A stretch of DNA of 64,000 nt from Niabella sp. GTDB lineage: Bacteria; Bacteroidota; Bacteroidia; Chitinophagales; Chitinophagaceae. How positions within the stretch are numbered: position 1 is the first letter of the stretch; each line of letters opens with the position of its first letter. Positions 27,150 to 36,023 of the stretch are shown in pieces. The translations under genes and the position numbers were made by a program. Under the pieces are notes generated by a model. The model worked only from the letters and a program-made list of their open reading frames with translations, had not been told where the DNA came from and made no database searches. Location: NCBI GenBank assembly GCA_017744715.1, contig JAGIAT010000015.1:1-64000 (forward strand), in the 5' to 3' direction.

Positions 27150-27857
27150 ATGCCAATCAGATTTTTTATACTGCCGCTCATCCTGCTGGCCCTGCCGGCC
27201 ATAGGCTTCAGCCAAACCTACCTGCGGGGAAATATTTTCATGTACACGAACGACACACCCGTACCGGGGGCATCCGTTACCAATCTTACTACCGGTAAAA
27301 CCATACTGGCTACGCCTGCCGGCACATATGTTATTGAAGCGCGGAATAAAGATATGGTGGTCTTTTCTTTTACGGGTCTTACCAGCGACACCGTTAAAGT
27401 GGAAGAGCAACTGTTGAAGACCGGCTATGATGTAGGACTTAAAGAAGACCCGTATACGCTAAAGAATGTAACTGTTACCAGCAACTACCAGCTGGACTCT
27501 TTAAGGCGCCGGGAACAGTACGGCCGGTATTTTGAAAAAGGGCCCGGTATCACCGGCGGCAACCGCCCGCCGGACGGGGTTGGCATTTCATTAAGCCCCA
27601 TCAGTCATTTTTCAAAAAAATCGCGTGAGCAGCGGAAGTTCCGGAAACAGCTCCTGAAAAATGAGGAAGAGGCGTATATCGATTATGTTTTTTCACCTGT
27701 TTGGGTAAGCAAGCTTACCGGTTTAAAAAATGATTCGCTGCGCCAGTTTATGTACCAGTACCGCCCATCCTATCAATTGGCCCGCACGCTGGATCATGCA
27801 GATATGATCGCTTATATCAACGATCACTACAAAGAATTTATACGTCCCAAACGGTAA
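27150..27857 (+). CDS. Exported protein with CarboxypepD_reg-like domain
   Basis: A 235-residue protein with a signal peptide (ending IGFSQ) and an N-terminal Ig-like carboxypeptidase-regulatory-type domain: LRGNIFMYTNDTPVPGASVTN and VFSFTGLTSDTVKVE, about residues 24-105, the module also found at the start of SusC-like proteins. The basic C-terminal half (KKSREQRKFRKQLLKNEEEAY) is helical and probably faces the periplasm. Similar stand-alone proteins are common in Bacteroidota and have no known role. Confidence 0.78.
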   Translation: MPIRFFILPLILLALPAIGFSQTYLRGNIFMYTNDTPVPGASVTNLTTGKTILATPAGTYVIEARNKDMVVFSFTGLTSDTVKVEEQLLKTGYDVGLKEDPYTLKNVTVTSNYQLDSLRRREQYGRYFEKGPGITGGNRPPDGVGISLSPISHFSKKSREQRKFRKQLLKNEEEAYIDYVFSPVWVSKLTGLKNDSLRQFMYQYRPSYQLARTLDHADMIAYINDHYKEFIRPKR

Positions 27858-27897
27858 GCCCGGGTTCATAAAATATAAAGCTTTGCAATTTCCCTTG

Positions 27898-30800
27898 CTA
27901 TTGAATGATCTGTACCGATCCTTTCAAACCTGCCGGCAGCAAGGGTTTGTCCTGTAAACGAATGGGGGCTGTGGTCCAGGTTATGCGCCTGCCTTCCGGC
28001 AGCTGCTGATCGCCGGCCAGCCGGTTAGCCCAGGTGTTGGTTACCGCTATTTCCAGTGTGTTGCTTCCCTTTTTAACCGCTTTTGAAATATCCACCCGGA
28101 AAGGATGGGTCCAGATGGCACCGCAGGGCACCCCGTTAACCGTTACGGATGCCAGGTTATACAGGCTATCCAGCTTCAGCCATACGGGTTTGTCCGATGA
28201 AGCCTCGTTCCACACAAATTGATTTTTATACACTGCTGTGCCGGAATAATATTTTATGCCCGGCTCATCAAATGTATTCCAAAGCCTTAATGTACCCATA
28301 CTAATTTCCTTTGCAGGACCACCAAAAGCAGGATCAAATTGTACCTTCCAGCCATCGGTCAGTATTGCCGGTACGTTCGTTACCGGTAGTGATTGTTTTT
28401 CCGGGGACGATTGCGACGCAGGCGTTTTCTTAAAATGCACAAATACCGATGCATTGGGCTCTAATTCCATGTCAACAACAGTACGTGCACCTTTCCGATG
28501 CCAGTTCTCAGCATGCGTTACCATACCGGATACCGCATCTAACAATTCCGGTATCCCATCCTTTACCCGAAACGCCACTTCGATCCTTCGCTTCCGTTCA
28601 AACGGATTGGAAATAAAATAAAGCTCCCCATCGGTCAACCGGCGATGCGTCCATGCGATCGTATCTCCGCCTTTCAGTACCTCCACATCTTTTTCCAATC
28701 CCAGTCCAAGGAAATTGGGTTGCCGGAAAGGTGCGGCGATCAATTTTCCCTTGCCCCTGTTTAAGGTTGCCCCATTTTCTTTAAAACCGAAGGCGGCCTG
28801 AAATCCTTTGTCTATGATCACCGTTGCGCCTTCCTGTACCAGCTCCTTTATCTTCTTTTCAGTGGCACCGGAAAGTAACCGGCCACCAGGATTCATGGCC
28901 TGTTTACCAGGAATCACCAGTACGGCATAGGATGCACCACCCGGAGTTACGACCCGTCCTTTTTCTACACGCATGCGTAACAATACATCCGGGTTAAAGC
29001 AATCGTATTTATAACCATGCAGCGCATTTACATAATTGCCGGGATCTGCAATATTGGCTGCATGTAATACACCAGAGGGCCGCGTAGTCATGGGCTGCCC
29101 CTCATTTTCCATGCGTTTTTTTTCAAACGCGATGGCAGCCGCTCCAAAAAGACCGGGAAGCGTTCCGGACAACCGGTCGGGCAGTATCGAGCGCCGGGGC
29201 AGCTCCTCCCCTGTAAATACTGCAATGTCTGTAACCGGTTTCCCCAGCTGCAACAACGCGGAAGTTCGTGCCAGGTAATCGATCCAGGCCTTACCTGGTT
29301 TCATCCAGGTTTGATCCCGCTGAAAATATAAACCAACGCCGTCAAGCGTTACGCCCGGTTTTTTATCCGGGAACGGGTTATGGGCAAACACATGCAATAC
29401 CATTTTATTAATGCCCATTGCAAAATTGCGATCGCCTAGCACTTTAATGCTGCCGGGATGTTCGCTCCAATCCATCCGCAAGGTGGTAAAGGCTTCCGCC
29501 TGTATGATATTTTTGCCATAGATATGAGCACCGCTGATTGCATCCAGCATATCATTGGGTTTATCGTGCGTGGGGCTGTTGAGCCAGAATTCACCCATTG
29601 GAATATCTACCGACCGGTAATGCAGTAACCCGTCACTTACCATCGTGGGTGCCACACTTTCTGCACTGAAGGTTGCGCCCTTTTCATGTGCAAGTGTTTG
29701 CAGCGTTGCATAAAAAACATCGTGGATCAGTTCGGCGATGGTGCTGCGTATATCATGCAATACTTTTTCCGATGCCGCTGCGCTTTCCAACGGCACACCG
29801 GTCATCACCAGCAGCCAGGGCTTCAGATCGTATCCCCGCCGCTTTTGAAACTCAGCAAGAAAATTCCGGTTCCAGTTCTGGCTGCCGCATTCCCAGCTAT
29901 CTACATGAAAAACCTTCAGCACTGCCGCTGCCAGGCCGGGCTCCGTTTTTTCAAAAGCTTTTGCAAACCAGTTATTGAATTGCAGTTTTATCGCTTCCGG
30001 GTCAAACTTATCGCATTCCAGTCCCTTCCCTGCTCCACCGGTGGCGTTTACATGCCCGGTACTGGTATGCCCCATGCGAACGATCACCCAGTTGCCGGCA
30101 GGAGGCGTCCAGTTTAATGTGCCATCCCCGTTCATCTTACCGGTAAGATCAATAATGCTTTTTAACGCTACTGCATCGTGGTCCGCAACCTGCGCTGCTG
30201 TTGTATTTGCGGCCACCCGCCATATACTGCCATTCTTCGCTTCGTATTGATGAATGACCGGCTCATCGCCTATATAAATGCCCATCACCTTTAATGAGGG
30301 TTTCCATTTTGCAGCATCCAGGTCTTCTGCCCCTGGTTCTGATCCCGTTCTGTCATAAACAAAACGGAAATACCTGGCAGTAGCAGCCGGTATTGAGAAG
30401 GTATAATCTTCATCCGTATCCTGCCAGCCATGCCGGGGCGGCTCTAACCGGGTAACCGTTTTAAAGTGCACCCCATCATTGCTGCTTTGCACGATCAGCC
30501 GCAGGGCCTGGTAGTTATTGCCGCCAATATGGATGCGTACCGATCTTGCGGTAAAAGGCCGCGGGTATGCGTAACGGATCCAGGCAGCGGAATCGGTTTT
30601 AAAACTTTGTTTGTTATTTATATCCGGCAATGCCAGGAAATCGGCCGTTGCCCCGGTACTTGTAGTTACAAGTGGTTGCATCGCTTCGCCGGCAAAGGCC
30701 GCACTGCCTTTAGCAGGATATGCAAATACCCCAATATCCCGGTAATACCCCTCGTTCGTTTCGGGCTGATCCAGCTTTATGGAACTGTTGGATCCGGACC

Positions 30801-31266
30801 TGATGTACCGCTTGCTCCAGGTTATTTTTTGCATGGACCGTTCCGGTGTGATCCAGGGGCCACCGCCCAGCGCAAAGCCATCACTGAAATGCATGGCCAG
30901 TTTTAAATTGAGCCGTTTTGCTTCTTTCATGGCATAATTGATCATACTCCACCATTCCGGCGTCAGCTGCCGTACCGGATGATTAAACGGTACTTTCACT
31001 GATGTATCACCAATCGGCATCAGGTAGGCCCCGCCGATGCCTGCGTTATGCATTGCTTCCAGATCTGCTGTAATACCCTTCTTTGAAACAGCAGCGTGCA
31101 TCCAATACCAGAACACCCAGGGGCGGGCCTGCTCAGGAGGTGTTGCAAAAACAGCTTTTACATCCCCATCTGTATGTTGGGCCAACACGAACGTACCGCT
31201 ACCCAAAAGCAACCACCCAAAGAGCAGTTGCCGCATCACCCATTGTACCAATTGTTTTTTTATCAT
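27898..31266 (-). CDS. GH106 alpha-L-rhamnosidase
   Basis: A 1122-residue protein with a signal peptide (ending GTFVLAQ). The family GH106 N-terminus is evident in RPWVFWYWMHAAVSKKGI and DLEAMHNAGIGGAYLMPIG, leading into a barrel (about 40-570) with SWECGSQNWN and SAESVAP. The C-terminus has a GH2-like sugar-binding jelly roll (VTVNGVPCGAIWTHPFRV and AVTNTWANRLAGDQ). It would remove terminal L-rhamnose from pectin-type or other rhamnose-rich glycans in the periplasm or outside. It is the last gene of the rhamnose cluster, 37 bp after GH127. Confidence 0.9.
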   Translation of the reverse strand: MIKKQLVQWVMRQLLFGWLLLGSGTFVLAQHTDGDVKAVFATPPEQARPWVFWYWMHAAVSKKGITADLEAMHNAGIGGAYLMPIGDTSVKVPFNHPVRQLTPEWWSMINYAMKEAKRLNLKLAMHFSDGFALGGGPWITPERSMQKITWSKRYIRSGSNSSIKLDQPETNEGYYRDIGVFAYPAKGSAAFAGEAMQPLVTTSTGATADFLALPDINNKQSFKTDSAAWIRYAYPRPFTARSVRIHIGGNNYQALRLIVQSSNDGVHFKTVTRLEPPRHGWQDTDEDYTFSIPAATARYFRFVYDRTGSEPGAEDLDAAKWKPSLKVMGIYIGDEPVIHQYEAKNGSIWRVAANTTAAQVADHDAVALKSIIDLTGKMNGDGTLNWTPPAGNWVIVRMGHTSTGHVNATGGAGKGLECDKFDPEAIKLQFNNWFAKAFEKTEPGLAAAVLKVFHVDSWECGSQNWNRNFLAEFQKRRGYDLKPWLLVMTGVPLESAAASEKVLHDIRSTIAELIHDVFYATLQTLAHEKGATFSAESVAPTMVSDGLLHYRSVDIPMGEFWLNSPTHDKPNDMLDAISGAHIYGKNIIQAEAFTTLRMDWSEHPGSIKVLGDRNFAMGINKMVLHVFAHNPFPDKKPGVTLDGVGLYFQRDQTWMKPGKAWIDYLARTSALLQLGKPVTDIAVFTGEELPRRSILPDRLSGTLPGLFGAAAIAFEKKRMENEGQPMTTRPSGVLHAANIADPGNYVNALHGYKYDCFNPDVLLRMRVEKGRVVTPGGASYAVLVIPGKQAMNPGGRLLSGATEKKIKELVQEGATVIIDKGFQAAFGFKENGATLNRGKGKLIAAPFRQPNFLGLGLEKDVEVLKGGDTIAWTHRRLTDGELYFISNPFERKRRIEVAFRVKDGIPELLDAVSGMVTHAENWHRKGARTVVDMELEPNASVFVHFKKTPASQSSPEKQSLPVTNVPAILTDGWKVQFDPAFGGPAKEISMGTLRLWNTFDEPGIKYYSGTAVYKNQFVWNEASSDKPVWLKLDSLYNLASVTVNGVPCGAIWTHPFRVDISKAVKKGSNTLEIAVTNTWANRLAGDQQLPEGRRITWTTAPIRLQDKPLLPAGLKGSVQIIQ

Positions 31267-31303
31267 TCCGGATACATATATCTTAATGATTGATCAAAAA
31301 TAT

Positions 31304-33310
31304 TCATCGTACCAAGGGCAACCATACACGCATATCAGATGCGCCCCGGTTGGCCCAGGCATAATAAGGAATCAGGGTTATCCGTGCCGGCTGCAGCTCC
31401 TTTTTTATTTCCCGGTAAAGTACCTGATCCCAGTTTTCTCCGGCTACCGCCTTTGCGGTTCCCGTTAATGTCATCAGCCTTGTATGATCCAGGTTTGCCG
31501 GTACCGGGTCCAGCTGTATATCTGCAGGAATCCGTACGTCGGTTATGTTGTTCCCTTTATAATCCGGCGACTCCAGGCAGTATACGATGGGGCCTCTTTT
31601 TACCGCTACCTGGTTACGGGTTTCTTCCACCAGCGGGTTACTCTCCATCAGCTGCACCGGCATATCCAGGAGCAATTCTATTTGATCGCCCGGCTTCCAG
31701 TTATTATTTAAGGGTATATATTGGCCGCCTTTAACCTTTTTTACCCTTCCCCTGTATGTGATTGCAGCACTTTTACACCAACCGGGAATACGCAGGTAAA
31801 TGGGCATTGCGGCCGGGGCTTTTTGAAGGGAGATGGTGATACGTCCTTCCCAGGGATAATTGCTTTGCTGTGTCAGTTGTACTTCGCCACCCTCCCATTT
31901 TGTTTTTAGCCGGTTGCCGCTATAGGTATTAATGTACAAACCGTTCTTGCCGATGCTATACATATAATCGCCCACTTCCGCAAGGGTGCGTACCAGGTTG
32001 GGCGGACAGCAATTAGACAAGCTGATATAGGGTTGCCTTCCGCCGCTCCACCGCAGCTGGTAGGGATAATTTTTTGTTGCGGCCAGCGGGTTGGTATAAA
32101 AATAATCCTTTCCATCCAGGCTTACCCCGCTCAGCACGCTGTTATACAATGCCAGCTCCACGATGTTCATGTACCGCTCCTCCCCGGTTAATAAAAACAT
32201 ACGCCAGTTCCAGAGCACATTGCCGATATTGGCGCAGGTTTCATTGTGCGCACTTAAATTCGGCAGCTGGTAATCTCTTCCATAAGACTGATGTACTTTT
32301 TGCACGGTGTCTGGATTATAAGAAATACCATCTACGGAAACACCATCATATAAAGCGCCACAGCCACCGGTAATATACATTTTGGTAGTAATGACATTGG
32401 TCCACAGCTGATCCAGTGTTTGCTTCAATGTTGGGTCACCGTTTTCCGCGTACAGGTCCGCCACCCCGGCCATAAGGTAGTTGGCTCTTACGGCATGACC
32501 GACAATCTTCCGCATTTCCCGAAAAGGCGCCCGGTCGCTGTTATCATCCGTGCCTTCCACCATGCCCCGGATATCGATCAGCTTTTTGAGCAGGCTCAGA
32601 AACTTTTCCTGACGGGTGGTGCGGTATAACTCCGCCAGTCCCATATAGTGCGAGGGGCAGATGGCATTGCGTGCCTGCTCCGGTGTGGCGGTATGGTAAA
32701 ACCCGATCAGGAAATCCGCGGCCCTTGTGGCAATCTGCAGCAGATTGTTTTTACCCGTAGCCCGGTAATGCACGCATGCCGCCGTCATCAGGTGCCCGAA
32801 GTTATAGGCTTCAAAACTAAGCTTATCATCAAATAGCTTTTGTGCGCCGGTATGCTGCTGGTCAATAATATTCTTTGTATAGATATAGCCATCGGCCCTT
32901 TGCGCTTTACCGATCACGGCGATCGCCTTCTCCAGCCACTGATCCAGCTGCGGGTCTTTTGTAACCGCATACATAGCGGCCAGTGCTTCCAGTGTTTTAT
33001 AAAAATCGCCGTCATGAAAAGAAGGCCCCCTGAACGCTCCGGTATCCAATCCTGCCGCAATCCTGAAATTCTGAAATGCATAACAGATGGTATCGCTGGT
33101 ATAGGTCTTCCAAAGCGTGGGCACCATTTCACTCCGGCAAACCGCAAAGCGCTCCGCCCAGAAGCCATTGGTAAAATGTACTTCTCCTAAACCGACTGTT
33201 GACAAGGCCGCGTAGGGACTTTTCCCGGTATTCACCAAACCCTGCTGGCCGTAAATGGCAGGATCTGTATTACACAGGATACTATACACTATTAAAAAAT
33301 ACTTTTTCAT
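31304..33310 (-). CDS. GH127 beta-L-arabinofuranosidase-like enzyme
   Basis: A 668-residue protein with a weak signal peptide. The zinc/cysteine site typical of GH127 is complete: Glu357 and Cys359 in HNETCAN and Cys434-Cys435 in SNCCPPN. In the characterised HypBA1 enzyme the equivalent second Cys pair supplies the nucleophile. The (alpha/alpha)6 barrel is followed by two beta-domains from about residue 455. It should release L-arabinofuranose or a related sugar from plant glycans. It lies between GH78 and GH106 on the same strand. Confidence 0.92.
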   Translation of the reverse strand: MKKYFLIVYSILCNTDPAIYGQQGLVNTGKSPYAALSTVGLGEVHFTNGFWAERFAVCRSEMVPTLWKTYTSDTICYAFQNFRIAAGLDTGAFRGPSFHDGDFYKTLEALAAMYAVTKDPQLDQWLEKAIAVIGKAQRADGYIYTKNIIDQQHTGAQKLFDDKLSFEAYNFGHLMTAACVHYRATGKNNLLQIATRAADFLIGFYHTATPEQARNAICPSHYMGLAELYRTTRQEKFLSLLKKLIDIRGMVEGTDDNSDRAPFREMRKIVGHAVRANYLMAGVADLYAENGDPTLKQTLDQLWTNVITTKMYITGGCGALYDGVSVDGISYNPDTVQKVHQSYGRDYQLPNLSAHNETCANIGNVLWNWRMFLLTGEERYMNIVELALYNSVLSGVSLDGKDYFYTNPLAATKNYPYQLRWSGGRQPYISLSNCCPPNLVRTLAEVGDYMYSIGKNGLYINTYSGNRLKTKWEGGEVQLTQQSNYPWEGRITISLQKAPAAMPIYLRIPGWCKSAAITYRGRVKKVKGGQYIPLNNNWKPGDQIELLLDMPVQLMESNPLVEETRNQVAVKRGPIVYCLESPDYKGNNITDVRIPADIQLDPVPANLDHTRLMTLTGTAKAVAGENWDQVLYREIKKELQPARITLIPYYAWANRGASDMRVWLPLVR

Positions 33311-33470
33311 TTCAACGGCTCATTGAATTATACACTTCACTGATATTGCTTTCTGATCTGAAGTCAAATCGCTTTATATTATAAAACACGTTCTACTCCT
33401 TCCATTACCTGGTTTATTTCTGCAACATGGTTCTGGTCCGAACCTATGGCTCTTTCCTCCTTTACGAACG

Positions 33471-33662
33471 TTCAGCAACGAACCTGGGTTCGTTGCTGAA
33501 ACACAAAGACGGGGCGATGCCTCCTGCAATATTCCGGATCCGGACGTCCGGATCCGGAGTTGAAAGAAGGATCAGGCCAACTGCCTTCTGTAATCCATGT
33601 TAAGAACAAGAGGCATCGCCTCGACCAACCAGCAACTGCGAACTTCAGTTCGCGGTACTAAA
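33471..33662. repeat. Composite palindromic repeat element
   Basis: This 465-bp gene-free interval (33311-33775) holds a cluster of strong palindromes. At 33471-33500 a 14-bp stem (TTCAGCAACGAACC and complement) has a 2-nt loop. At 33533-33558 a perfect 26-bp palindrome consists of TCCGGATCCGGAC and its complement. GAGGCATCGCCTC (33611-33623) is the near-complement of 33511-33523. GCGAAC-TTCA-GTTCGC is at 33639-33654. The AGCAAC words at both ends hint at a defined REP-type unit. No protein is encoded. Confidence 0.75.
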
Positions 33663-33775
33663 AGATAACAGGGAGCTGAGCGCCAGAGGCCCGGGCCATA
33701 AATTGACGGCTACAACCCCGTCACCAACCGAAAAGAGCATCTGCCCCTACTATAACCCGGTTCTTAAAACATAAA

Positions 33776-36019
33776 TTACATCGCCTGGTACCGGACCGTA
33801 TATTTCCTGTCCTTTTCGATCATTAATTCATACACGCTATTTCCTTTGCTTACCACTTCCCCTTCTTTGCATACCGGCTTTGTTTTACTGGAAATCATCA
33901 GCTTTCCGGTGCCCGCCGGTGAAACAATTTTAATTTCCTTATCACTGCAATACAATTCAATATTGCCTGCAGGCGTAGGCACGTTCCCTTCCATCCATTT
34001 TAAGCCACCCAGTGCAGGTTTTACTTCATACTCCGCGTATCCCGGGGCCGTTGGGCTTACGCCCAGGTAATACTTACCCAGCAGGTATAACGGGCTGGCA
34101 CCCCAGGCATGGCAGAGGCTTTTACCGTATTTGCGCCCATACATGGCATAATGCTCCGCACCTTTTTTTGACGGGTCGTACTCTTCCCAGAAAGAAGTAG
34201 CCCCCAGTTTTAGCATGCCCCCCCAATAATTTTTCATTTCCTGCAACACATATTTTTGCTCGCCCAGGGCACAAAGCGCCTCCAGTTCATAAAAACGCAT
34301 ATAGGGCGTGGTGATCTCCGGCACGTTTTTATTCAGCAACACCGACTTTTTTACGGCCTGCCGCTGCTGCTCATTAAAGTAGTTGAAAAAAATCGCGAAC
34401 ATATTGGCGTAACGGGTCACGTTTTCCGTAGGCCGCCCGTTCACCTGGCTATGCACCAGCGCCTGCGCCTTATCGCTCCAGTAAATGGAGAATAATTTTT
34501 GTTTTAGTTCTGCAGCGGCCGTCTTGTATTGTGCCGCATCTTCTGCCCTACCGGCCAGTGCTGCACAAAGCGCCATCGTTTCCAGCGCCCGGGCAAAAAG
34601 CAACTGCTCAAAGCTTACTGCCCCTTCTTTACTGAGCCCGTTTGCCCAGTCGATAAAGATCCAGTCGCCGGGCAGCCCTTCCAGCAAACCGTTTTGATTC
34701 CGCCGCTTCCATACAAAATCCATCAGCGATTTCATACGCCCGTAATTCTGTACCAGGAAGTTTTTATCGCCGCTATACAGGTAATAATCATAAACGCCCA
34801 TAAACCAGTAGAAGGTGTAATCCATAATGGTATTGATATGGCCGGTCACCGGATCCTTTCCACGCAATGCGTAGGTAGTCCGTTTTACCGTTTCATTGTC
34901 GTTCATCAGGTAATAGTTCATCAGGTAGCTCTGATAGGCATCCCCGCTCCAGATCCACCGGTCGCGCTTGATGCCATCGATGAAAAACTCCCGCGTGCTC
35001 AGATGTAAGGTATATCTGGCCACATCGTAAATCCGGTTAAGCTCCGCATCGTTACACCGGAAAGTGCCTTTGTCTTCTAACGGAGCATACTCATACAAAA
35101 GAGATGCGCCATCCAGTTGTATCGCATTGTTTGTAACGATATATACATACCGCAATGCCTTTGAATGCGGGTTAATGGTATCTGCAGCATTTAACTGATC
35201 GATGGTGATGCGGTCAAAAGTTTCCGAAGCCGCGGTATCCAGCGCCTCCTCCCGGCTTTCACCGTAATACAACAACACAGCTCCCTTTCCTTTTACACCA
35301 TGCAGTTTTACAAAGCCAAAGGTCTCTTTTCCGAAATCTATCAGCAGGCCCTTGTTTATCTTTTCTGTAGATACCGCCGCTACGGGCGTTACCGGTAATT
35401 TATAAGCCGATGGAACACCGGCTGCGTCATTAAAATTCCAACTGCCGGCATGCCTGAAAACCGTGGCCGACAGATCGGATGCCTTCCCTGTTTCATCGAT
35501 CCATTCCTTGTCTTCAAAGGTTACCTGCCAGCTGCTGTCGGATACAATCGTTGCCCCCTTTACAAACACCGCCGGTGGTGTAGCCTGGTTAAATACTTTA
35601 ATATTGATCTTATGTTTGCCAGCCGGTACCTCTATGGCCTGCGGGGTGCCCGGGAATGCTTTACCATCCAGCTTAACACTGTATCTTCCTTCGGCATGAA
35701 TGGTTACGGTTTCCGGCCGGGTAAGATCAAATTCCTTATGAAAATCCACCAGCGGGTAATGACTATCTACCTTCCAGAACACCGGGTAAAACGTTCCGCG
35801 TTCCGTGCGGCGGTTCTGCATTTCGTTAGACAGCCATATTTCATAGTCGCCGGGATACCAGATCCAGGTTTGGGCGGATGCAGTGTGCCACAAAGACACG
35901 AAGGCACAAAGACACACAAAAGGTTTCAAAAGCCGGGCCCTGCACTGCTGTACAAGTGTGCGACGCAAGTAAAGCAACATAGCAGCACTACTGCCGGGTA
36001 CATTATTTTCCTTTATCAT
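33776..36019 (-). CDS. GH78-like alpha-L-rhamnosidase
   Basis: A 747-residue protein. An N-terminal beta-sandwich (about 50-310) precedes an (alpha/alpha)6 barrel typical of GH78: FRCNDAELNRIYDVARYTLHLS, then FFIDGIKRDRWIWSGDAYQSY (about residues 345-365, given here in parts), SFWEEYDP and a C-terminal jelly roll. In Bacillus GL1 RhaB the acidic triad around DCPQRE includes Asp567, Glu572 and Asp579; here the middle acid is Asp353. The start lies 4 bp after the symporter gene, so translation is coupled. The signal peptide is odd: KPFVCLCAFVSLWHTA is written by an intergenic-type repeat. Confidence 0.86.
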   Translation of the reverse strand: MIKENNVPGSSAAMLLYLRRTLVQQCRARLLKPFVCLCAFVSLWHTASAQTWIWYPGDYEIWLSNEMQNRRTERGTFYPVFWKVDSHYPLVDFHKEFDLTRPETVTIHAEGRYSVKLDGKAFPGTPQAIEVPAGKHKINIKVFNQATPPAVFVKGATIVSDSSWQVTFEDKEWIDETGKASDLSATVFRHAGSWNFNDAAGVPSAYKLPVTPVAAVSTEKINKGLLIDFGKETFGFVKLHGVKGKGAVLLYYGESREEALDTAASETFDRITIDQLNAADTINPHSKALRYVYIVTNNAIQLDGASLLYEYAPLEDKGTFRCNDAELNRIYDVARYTLHLSTREFFIDGIKRDRWIWSGDAYQSYLMNYYLMNDNETVKRTTYALRGKDPVTGHINTIMDYTFYWFMGVYDYYLYSGDKNFLVQNYGRMKSLMDFVWKRRNQNGLLEGLPGDWIFIDWANGLSKEGAVSFEQLLFARALETMALCAALAGRAEDAAQYKTAAAELKQKLFSIYWSDKAQALVHSQVNGRPTENVTRYANMFAIFFNYFNEQQRQAVKKSVLLNKNVPEITTPYMRFYELEALCALGEQKYVLQEMKNYWGGMLKLGATSFWEEYDPSKKGAEHYAMYGRKYGKSLCHAWGASPLYLLGKYYLGVSPTAPGYAEYEVKPALGGLKWMEGNVPTPAGNIELYCSDKEIKIVSPAGTGKLMISSKTKPVCKEGEVVSKGNSVYELMIEKDRKYTVRYQAM

Positions 36020-36023
36020 ATTA

